A stretch of 21,281 nt of DNA from SB15 sp964639245 (GTDB taxonomy: Bacteria; Chloroflexota; Anaerolineae; Aggregatilineales; J027): positions 1 through 21,281 of the forward strand of contig CAZXCU010000039.1 of the NCBI GenBank assembly GCA_964639245.1, read 5' to 3'. A program made the position numbers and the translations under genes. Positions 7,724 to 15,500 of this stretch are shown here, piece after piece; within the stretch, counting starts at the first letter, position 1, and every line of letters starts with the position of its first letter. A model generated the notes under the pieces. That model did not search any database. It worked only from the letters and a program-made list of their open reading frames with translations, and had not been told where the DNA came from.

Positions 7724-7752
7724 TCAGTGGTGCATTTTCATGAGGGCTGCTC

Positions 7753-10071
7753 ATGGGTATCCGTTATGAGTCCTTACGTTATTTACCGTCCAATTTACCT
7801 GCCGAAGAAGTTGCGGCCTTGGCGGAATTGGCGGAACTCGCCATCAAGCATGTCGAAGCCGACCCGGAAGCAACCGTCAACGCGGAGGCGGTGCATGAAG
7901 TGGCTCGTACATTGCTGGAGGGTCACTGTGACACCCGCACGGTCATGGTTTTTTTCATGAGTCTGATTGGCGAAGATGACCTTGCCCTTATTAAAGCCAA
8001 ATATCCCCAAGATTTACTCACAGCGGCGCATAATGTCTCGATTATCCGGCTTTTAAACGCCTCGGATAACCCTAAACATCCCCCGATTCGTAAGGTACTC
8101 CTACGCCAACTGGTACTCAAAGTCACGCATGATGTTCGGGTGATTCTGGTAAAAATTGCCGGGCGGTTGGTGGTGCTGCGAAAAGCAGCAGACTGGCCTA
8201 GCGATCTGCGTCAGCGCCTTGCCCAAGAAACGCTGGAGGTGGTCGTACCCTGGTGCGATGCCTTGGGTTTAGAAAATTGGCGGCAGGAAATCCAAGAACT
8301 GTGTTTTAAATATCTTTCGCCTCAAGAATATGCCTATGTGCTGGATTTGATGAAAGAACATCGTTCGGTGCTGGATGACATCAAAACGCAGGTGATTCAG
8401 GATGTCAATGGGCTACTAGAACGCCACAACATCAAAGCTACAATTAGCGGGCGAGTCAAAACCCATTACGCGGTGTATCGCAAAATGCAAGCCTACCAAC
8501 TGGAATACGAGGAAGTGTGGGATCGGTTGGGGGTACGGATTCTCGCCAATTCGATTTTTGAATGTTACTACATTCTCATGGCAATCGAGGAAGAACTTTA
8601 CCCAGACCGCCGCCGTTTTGTAGATTATATTGAAAAACCACGCCGTCCCTACAATTACCAATCTTTGCATTTAACCGTGTGTGGCCCCAAAGACACCATG
8701 GTCGAATTTCAGATTCGCACCTATGACATGCACATTCGCGGGGAATTCGGTGTCGCGGCCCATTGGAAAATGTATGGTGGTGGGGATGGCGCAGGCCGGG
8801 GGGAGGACGAAAAATTTGCTTTTTTGCGTACCCAAGCCTCCAAATTGTTAGGCGACCCTTTGGTCTATCTCGGCAATACACTGGATACCTTGCTGTTCAA
8901 TAATTCTATTTTGCCTACTGATACGGATGGCTATATTCTCGACCCGGAGACAGGTGAACGGGTTAAAAGCAGCCGAGGCGAAGATTTGTACTATCGTCAC
9001 GCCAAAACTGACCATCAGGGCTATGTTCTTGACCCGCATACCGAAAAACATATCCTCAGCCATAACAACGAAAAAATCTGGTATCAATCCGAAATTTTGC
9101 CGGATAGGGTGATTGTGTATACGCCCAATGGCGATTTAAAGAGTTTGCCCAAAGGAGCAACCCCGCTTGATTTTGCATACTACATTCATGAGGATGTTGG
9201 CAACACCTGTGTGGGGGCAAAGATTAACGGCAAGCTGCAAAAACTCGATTATGAACTCAAAATCGGGGACAAAATTGAGGTGATTACCCGCAAGGGCGCG
9301 AAACCCAGCCTTGACTGGTTGTACAATGGCATGACCAAAACCCGCCGCGCCCATGAAAAAATTAAACGTTTTTTCCGTGAAAAAACCGATGTCGAACTGC
9401 CGGACGTGGTGGATCTAGGTCGTTCGATTGTTCAAAAGCGCTTGGGCGCACAACGTATCCGTGATATGGATATGAACAAACTATGGGAGATGCTCAAATT
9501 TAAATCGGAACGGGAGATGCTCGAAGCGCTCGGTACAGGCGAAGTGAGCGTCGCTGAACTGGACGCGATTCTGGGACAGTATGTGCTGGAAGAATTGCAA
9601 GCAGCGAAAAAAGATGCACTGCCCCCGACCATTTCTAGCAAAGAGTTTGACCTGCTGTATACCCAAGCCCAATGCTGTTTGCCTGTGCCGGGCGATGAAG
9701 TCATCAGCTATATTTCACAAGGGAAGGGTTTTGCGCTGCATCGGGTGGAATGTCGCAATATTCACTCATTGGAACTCAGCCGAATCCGGCATTTTGAATG
9801 GCCTCCTGAAGCGTTGGAGGGCAAAAATCCCATTTACCTTGCCAGATTAACCCTTTTGGTGGTAGAACCTTCCAAAACTATTTTGCATATAAAGGAACAG
9901 GTCAGCGTGGAAAATCTGCCCCTTGAGTATATTAAGGTGCGGGGCGTGAACCAGCTTGGTACACATTTAGAACTGGTTTTCCGTGCTGCATCGCGTGAGC
10001 AAATCGAACGGCTGATGCGGCGTTTAAATCTTTCCCACGACATTTTGATGGTGCGTCGCACCGCAGGATAG
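7753..10071 (+). CDS. relA: RelA-type (p)ppGpp synthetase with inactive HD domain
   Basis: This 772-residue long RSH enzyme should make (p)ppGpp from ATP and GTP/GDP on the ribosome. The N-terminal HD hydrolase fold (about 30-190) has lost all four metal ligands: the positions equivalent to H53, H77, D78 and D144 of the streptococcal Rel are A46, S70, L71 and G137, although E74-D75 of HDxxED remain. The synthetase domain (about 215-345) is intact: G233-R234-K236 in SGRVK, catalytic D257 in WDRLGVRI, Y302 and H306 in NYQSLH, E318 in EFQIRT. The charge motif is RFVD (288-291). A 58-residue repeat insert (about 391-448) precedes the TGS domain (451-512). A zinc finger (C641, C642, H663, C667) and an ACT domain end the protein. 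The start has GAGGG six nt upstream. The next gene is a hydrolase-type paralogue 4 nt away. Confidence 0.92.
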   Translation: MGIRYESLRYLPSNLPAEEVAALAELAELAIKHVEADPEATVNAEAVHEVARTLLEGHCDTRTVMVFFMSLIGEDDLALIKAKYPQDLLTAAHNVSIIRLLNASDNPKHPPIRKVLLRQLVLKVTHDVRVILVKIAGRLVVLRKAADWPSDLRQRLAQETLEVVVPWCDALGLENWRQEIQELCFKYLSPQEYAYVLDLMKEHRSVLDDIKTQVIQDVNGLLERHNIKATISGRVKTHYAVYRKMQAYQLEYEEVWDRLGVRILANSIFECYYILMAIEEELYPDRRRFVDYIEKPRRPYNYQSLHLTVCGPKDTMVEFQIRTYDMHIRGEFGVAAHWKMYGGGDGAGRGEDEKFAFLRTQASKLLGDPLVYLGNTLDTLLFNNSILPTDTDGYILDPETGERVKSSRGEDLYYRHAKTDHQGYVLDPHTEKHILSHNNEKIWYQSEILPDRVIVYTPNGDLKSLPKGATPLDFAYYIHEDVGNTCVGAKINGKLQKLDYELKIGDKIEVITRKGAKPSLDWLYNGMTKTRRAHEKIKRFFREKTDVELPDVVDLGRSIVQKRLGAQRIRDMDMNKLWEMLKFKSEREMLEALGTGEVSVAELDAILGQYVLEELQAAKKDALPPTISSKEFDLLYTQAQCCLPVPGDEVISYISQGKGFALHRVECRNIHSLELSRIRHFEWPPEALEGKNPIYLARLTLLVVEPSKTILHIKEQVSVENLPLEYIKVRGVNQLGTHLELVFRAASREQIERLMRRLNLSHDILMVRRTAG
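8926..9105 (+). repeat. Two 30-residue repeats inserted before the TGS domain of the synthetase
   Basis: Residues 392-421 and 422-451 align without gaps: GYILDPETGE against GYVLDPHTEK, then S406 with S436, E410 with E440, LYY with IWY. They sit between the synthetase core and the TGS domain, where ordinary long RSH proteins have a short linker. The second RSH gene lacks them. DNA copies (8926-9015, 9016-9105) are diverged, so the duplication is old. Confidence 0.75.
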
Positions 10072-10075
10072 CTGC

Positions 10076-12223
10076 ATGATGGACATTGTTGACCTCCAAT
10101 ATCACCAACTTAATGCCCAGTGTCAAACCTATCTGCTTGCGCCAGCCCAAGAGCGCATCAAACATGCCTATCTGTTTGCGCGGGACAAACATCACGGTCA
10201 ATTCCGTAAATCGGGCGAACCCTATATTGTGCATCCCCTGATTGTGGCGCTGTACGTGGCCCAGTTTTATCTGGACGAAACCAGCATCATTGCCGCGATT
10301 TTGCATGATGTGGTCGAAGATTGTAATGTGCCAGCCGAAACGATTGAACAATGTTTCGGCAAGGATGTGCGTCATCTGGTGGCGGGGGTCACGCATCTGG
10401 CGGGGGTCAATCAACTGGAGGATATTGCTAATTTTTTGACCTCTGCCGCCAGTGATGTGCGGGTGGTGTTGATTAAATTGTTTGACCGCCTTCACAATAT
10501 GCAAACGCTGGAACATCTGCCGGATTTTAAACAGCGTCAAAAAGCCCTAGAAACGCTACGAATTTATGTACCACTTGCGGCAAAGTTGGGCATCTGGCAA
10601 ATCAAGACCAAACTGGAAACCTTGGTCTTTAAACATTTAGACCGCACGTCTTATGATTTCATCAAACACGGGATTAATGCCAGCTATCGGCAGCACGCAC
10701 CCCGGTTACAAATCGTGGCAGATAATATTCAAAATTTGCTGCGCAATGAAGGTATCCCCTGTGACATTCGTATCAAAAAACGCAGCCCTTACAGCGTGTA
10801 TCAAACGGCTGCCCAACACGCCCTTGAACAGCATAATTTTTCGCGGGCATTTCGGCTCATTCTTCAAGTCGATAGCATTCCACAGTGTTATCTGGCTTTG
10901 GGCTATATTCACCAGCATTACCCGCATCTGGGGGGCAGTTTGGCGGATTTCATTGGCAACCCCCGCGATACGTTTTATCGCTCGGTGCATACCACTATTT
11001 TTGTGCCGGAATATAACCCGGTAGATATTCGGATTCGGACGTATGAACTGGACCGTCTTTCGGATTTGGGGATTGTGGCACGCCTGCAATTTTCGGATGG
11101 GGAAGAAATTAAGCAACTGTATGATGCCCAATGGCTGCCTGAATTAGAGCAGCTTTACAGCGAATCAGAAACAGTCAATCGGTTTATCGAATCTGTTTTT
11201 AAGGATGTGTTACAAAAGCAAATTACCATCTTTACCCCACGAGGGAAGGAAATTTCGCTGCCGCGTGGTTCAACCGCCCTCGATTTTGCCTATCATGTCC
11301 ATACCCATATTGGGCATGAGTGTCGTGGGGCAGTTGTCAACGGTAAACCTGCCGAACTCAACTGCGAATTGGTTGATGGCGACCACGTAGAAATCATCCG
11401 TGCGCGGCAAAATGGCCCGTTGTTTGAGTGGATGGATGAAACTTTGGGTTACGCCACCACCGACCGTGCCAAACGCGAAATTCGGGCATGGTTCAGGCGG
11501 CAAGACCTTCGCCTGCTTATGCGTCAAGGGCAAGAAATTTTGCGCGATGAGCGTCGTCGTTTAAATGTTGAAGTGACCTCCCATGCACTCGCCAAGGATT
11601 TCCAATTAGACAACAGCCAAACCCTGCATACTGCGATTGCAAACGGAACTTTGTTGATTCATGAAGTGGCGCTGGCGATGCTCAAACATGTTCCGAATTT
11701 ATTTGTGCGGTCTGATACGCCTTATACCTCTGTGGTTGACCACACCGGGCAAGTAGGGATGCTCAAGGGTCTGGGCGGCTATGAAATTAAATTAGCAGGC
11801 TGTTGCCATCCCGAAGTTGGGGATGAGCTTTTAGGGCATGTCAAAAATGGACAGGTGGTGGCTCATCGGGCCTCTTGCCCGCGTATTCTGCGTTTCAAGC
11901 GCATGGATGCCTTGCTGACTTTAGAGTGGGTACGGCTAAACGAAATCCCCTGTGTGGCCTATGTCATTGTCGAAGCCTATAATCAGGGGAGCTTAGTCCG
12001 CGACCTGTCCATTCCGATTGCCGAAGTGGGAGTGAGTATTGTAGAAATTGATATGTTTGCGACTGCCAAAAATATTGCGCTGCGTCTCAAACTGGAAATG
12101 ACCAATGAGCAGCAGTTGATTAGTGTCATTCATCGCTTGTCGGTGCTGCAAAATGTGATTGCTGTTCGTCGTTTAAATCATGACGATGTAACCCAATGGC
12201 GCGAAAAACTGATGGATAACTAA
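10076..12223 (+). CDS. spoT: SpoT-type (p)ppGpp hydrolase with degenerate synthetase domain
   Basis: This 715-residue long RSH protein should remove pyrophosphate from (p)ppGpp. Its HD domain keeps every known residue: R44 in RKSGEPY, H53, H77-D78-V-V-E81-D82 and D137-R-L-H-N141. The synthetase fold (about 220-345) is eroded: GRxK reads IKKR, the catalytic Asp (D264 in streptococcal Rel) is R260 in FRLILQV, the Glu of EVQIRT is D317 in VDIRIRT, and NYQSLH reads FYRSVH. It probably cannot make (p)ppGpp. A TGS domain (about 385-450), a zinc finger (C576, C577, H597, C601) and a C-terminal ACT domain are intact. The ATG at 10076, or the adjacent one at 10079, follows AGGA (10065-10068) inside the preceding gene, so translation is coupled to the synthetase. 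No hairpin terminator was found after the stop. Confidence 0.92.
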   Translation: MMDIVDLQYHQLNAQCQTYLLAPAQERIKHAYLFARDKHHGQFRKSGEPYIVHPLIVALYVAQFYLDETSIIAAILHDVVEDCNVPAETIEQCFGKDVRHLVAGVTHLAGVNQLEDIANFLTSAASDVRVVLIKLFDRLHNMQTLEHLPDFKQRQKALETLRIYVPLAAKLGIWQIKTKLETLVFKHLDRTSYDFIKHGINASYRQHAPRLQIVADNIQNLLRNEGIPCDIRIKKRSPYSVYQTAAQHALEQHNFSRAFRLILQVDSIPQCYLALGYIHQHYPHLGGSLADFIGNPRDTFYRSVHTTIFVPEYNPVDIRIRTYELDRLSDLGIVARLQFSDGEEIKQLYDAQWLPELEQLYSESETVNRFIESVFKDVLQKQITIFTPRGKEISLPRGSTALDFAYHVHTHIGHECRGAVVNGKPAELNCELVDGDHVEIIRARQNGPLFEWMDETLGYATTDRAKREIRAWFRRQDLRLLMRQGQEILRDERRRLNVEVTSHALAKDFQLDNSQTLHTAIANGTLLIHEVALAMLKHVPNLFVRSDTPYTSVVDHTGQVGMLKGLGGYEIKLAGCCHPEVGDELLGHVKNGQVVAHRASCPRILRFKRMDALLTLEWVRLNEIPCVAYVIVEAYNQGSLVRDLSIPIAEVGVSIVEIDMFATAKNIALRLKLEMTNEQQLISVIHRLSVLQNVIAVRRLNHDDVTQWREKLMDN

Positions 12224-12378
12224 ACTCAAATGCCGAGGCTTCTAACATAATTTTTCGCCTGTTCCCTCTATTAACTCCTGCATAATTTCCTGTTTGCTCA
12301 CTTCCCATTCTGCTTTTATCGTCGCTTAATTTTGTATTATGAATGAATAAAGAAACCCTATAGCTTTTTTCGACACAA

Positions 12379-12406
12379 TTGACTTACGGTTAGAATATGT
12401 TACGCT
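12379..12406 (+). promoter_or_regulatory. Promoter of the giant secreted protein gene
   Basis: TTGACT (12379-12384), a 16-bp spacer, and TACGCT (12401-12406) preceded by TGT, giving an extended -10. It is the only promoter in the window with a good -35. The predicted start near 12413 implies a leader of about 140 nt. Confidence 0.55.
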
Positions 12407-12492
12407 AAACTTGTGTAATACAAATTGTACTATTAATTAAAATATAACCTGGAGGGGTGCAATCGGTAAACATAGAAACCATTCGTAGAAGC

Positions 12493-12519
12493 AAAGAGCG
12501 CCTCTTTCGTGAGTGCGCT
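12493..12519 (+). promoter_or_regulatory. Leader hairpin with an alternative pairing
   Basis: AAAGAG (12493-12498) pairs with CTCTTT (12502-12507) around a 3-nt loop. AGCGC (12497-12501) can instead pair with GCGCT (12515-12519), and the two structures exclude each other. The stems are short, so a switch-like role is only a suggestion. Confidence 0.25.
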
Positions 12520-12555
12520 GTTATTTATGTTCCACTCATTTAGGCAAACGGAGAT

Positions 12556-15500
12556 ATGATGTTCAACGATTTGAAACGAGTTAGAGGCAAGTGGCAGAAA
12601 TTGCTCTGTCTACTTGTGATTGTATTGGTGGCGTGGACAATCCCTAATGTTCAGGCTTCCAATGATACAGACGAACGTTCCTCTGGTGTGGCTCGCAATG
12701 GCACTGGCATACTGACCATTGTGAAATACAATGACCTCGATGGGAACGGATCCCAAGATGCTGGCGAGAACGGTCTCCAAAACTGGGAATTTAAAGTTTA
12801 TGATAGTTTAAATACTTTAGTAGATACTGTGACGACAGACGCGAATGGGGTTGCTACGGTATCTTCCTTAGAAGTAGCCACCTATAAAGTTTGCGAAACA
12901 CCGCAGGCTGGTTGGAAAAATACCACTTCTGCTTGCCAGACTGTGACTTTAACACAGGTTTCTCAAGCACCTCAGACGGTATATGTGCTGAATAATTTTT
13001 CCAGCCCGGTAGGCCCAGAATGGACGAATGGTGTCACCGAAATAGCCCCCAATAGCAATAGTGTCTTGGGGCGTTACACAGAAGATAGTGCGGTAACACT
13101 GAGCTTAACAGGCTTGCCTGCCCATACCCAAATTGAAGTTAACTTTAAGCTCTACATCCTCAATACTTGGGATGGGGATAGCAATACAAACAATCTTGGC
13201 CCGGATTACTGGCGTTTATCGGCAGATAACGTCAGCATCTTTGATGAGACATTTAGCAATGCGCTTTCAACTCAATCTTATCCGACGGATAACAGCACCC
13301 CGCGTACTGGTGCAGTTTCGGTAGATAGTTTGGGAAGCAGTAACAGCGACCCGAACGGCTGGTTTACTGATACACTCTATGATTTAAACCTGCCGACTTT
13401 CGATCACACAGCGTCAACCTTAAACTTAACTTTCTCGTCCTCCGGCCTTCAGGCCATCCTTAATGATGAAACATGGGCGATTGATGATGTAGAAGTCATT
13501 GCAATTAATCAAGGGGTGATGGGCGAAGTTAAATTTGGCAACCAAGCCTGTCCAGATGGTTCGGTTGTCAACACAACGACCAATGAATCCTTCTGCACCA
13601 TTCAAGACGGGATTCAAGACTCAGATACGCTTTCTGGTCATACCCTGTTTGTGCATCCCGGCACCTATCCCGAAGTTGGGCAGATTGTCATTGACAAAAA
13701 CCTGACGATTGAAGGGGCAAACAAAGCGACTGTCATCATCAAACCGACAGGCGATACTGGAAATGGCGGGTCAGGGGATGCCCGTGGCTGGTTCTTGGTC
13801 AATGCTGGCGTAAAATTCAATCTGAAAAAAGTCACCCTCGATGGGGATGGCTTTAAGCTCAATCAAGGGCTGCGGATTAACGGTAGCGGGTCAATTAACA
13901 ACGTAATCCTGAAAAACATTGGCTTTAACCCCAGCGGCCCCGATTATGCAGGGATAGCGATTGCGGCGCGTGGCGATGGCGCTGTCTCCGTTAAAAACTC
14001 TACCTTCACCAACATTGGACGGGTGGGCGCTCACTTTTTCGGCGCAGGTGTTACAGGTTCGGTTTTTGAAAACAACACTTACACGGGTAAAGGCATCGGC
14101 AACTGGCTGGATTATGGGGTTGAATTGGGCGGTGGTGCAAAAGTCACTGTCAAGGACAACACCATCTCCAAGAATCAAGGTGTGGCGACTGTCGATGGTT
14201 CGGGTTCCGCCGCGATGCTCATTTCCACCTATTTTGATCCCGGCACCGAAGGATATGTAGAAAACAACGAATTCTATGATTCATCCGTAGGCATTTACAT
14301 TGGTTACGATGAAAATGATACCAGTGTCGCCAATATCAAAAAGAACAAAATTTACAATACTGACTATGGTATTGTCACAACAGGGACAGCCGATGTCACG
14401 CTGACGGACAACCAGATTTACAACAACCAAGAAAGCGGCGTTGACATCTATAAAGGCACAAAACTCACCGCTTCTGGCAACTGGGTGTACGGCAACAAAA
14501 ATGGCTTTGTGCTGACCGAAACGGGGGTGGTTGCGCTCACAGGCAACGTTATCTACGAACAGACCAACAGTGGTATCCAAGTCGTCGATGCGACTTCTGC
14601 TGCTGCCTTGACCGCCAACAACAATGATTTGTGTCGTAACGTGGTCTACGGGGTGGAAAACCTTGCCACTGCCACCTTTATCAACGCCCAAAGCAACTGG
14701 TGGGGTAAAGCCGACGGCCCCGGCCCGATTGGCCCCGGTACAGGCGATAAAGTCACCGCAGGCGTGAATTTCAGCAATTTCTTGACTGCGCCTGCTGTCA
14801 CCAACAGCCCGTGTGCGCCCACTGACGGCACATTCAAAGTCTTCAAATACAATGACTTGGATCAAAGTGGCATGTACAACACGGGGGATGCTCCGCTTCC
14901 CGGTTGGAATTTCACGGTTTACACCGACAATACCAAAACCACCACCGTCACGAGCGGCACCACCGATGCCAACGGCGAAATTTCCTTCACATTGCCGTTT
15001 GGCGACTATTATGTCTGCGAAACACTCAAAACCAGTTGGGTGAATAGTGACCCCGGCGGTAGCGAACCTTGCGAACCCGTCACCGTCGCGTTTGGTACGA
15101 CTCCCGATTTGCAATTTGGCAATTACAAAGTGTTTGTGGAAACCGAAGTGATAGTGCGTCCCTCGAATATGCAGGGGTGGACAATTGAGAACCAGCGTCC
15201 GAGTGCGTTTGGTGGCATTACCACCGACCAACCACGCTCAGGGAATGGCTCGCTCGAATTTGAGATTTTGACTCCCTATACACCTGTTTCGCCATCCCCT
15301 GACAAAGTGGATTGGCAGAAAGCATGGAATCCTGACCCGAACCTCACGCTGAGTACCCTCGATACCTTGCGCTATGAATACTATCGGGTGGGTACAAGCA
15401 CGGTCATTAACCATCTGCATCCGGTGCTGCGGATTTTGTTCTACGACACCAAAGGCACACAAACCACCAGCGATGATGTGACCGGAACGCTCATCTGGGA

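Larger units (their letters stand above)
12224..12555 (+). other. AT-rich intergenic region and long mRNA leader
   Basis: This 332-bp gap holds no convincing gene. No intrinsic terminator for the RSH operon is visible in it. It contains the promoter at 12379-12406, which leaves a leader of about 140 nt before the giant gene. In the leader are a strong but apparently unused ribosome-site match, GGAGGGG (12451-12457), and a small hairpin (12493-12507). A 28-codon GTG frame (12457-12543) starts too close to the GGAGG to be a good candidate. No known riboswitch class was recognised. Confidence 0.6.

Noticed and set aside
12224..12378. Intrinsic terminator for the RSH operon
   Set aside because: I searched for a GC-rich inverted repeat followed by T and found none; readthrough or factor-dependent termination is possible.
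12451..12555. Known riboswitch (c-di-GMP, cobalamin or similar) in the giant gene leader
   Set aside because: None of the conserved cores of these classes is present; only short generic stems are seen.
14281..15231. Open frame of 316 codons on the minus strand
   Set aside because: It lies opposite the beta-helix and SdrD_B regions, which are well supported; its protein has no family features.
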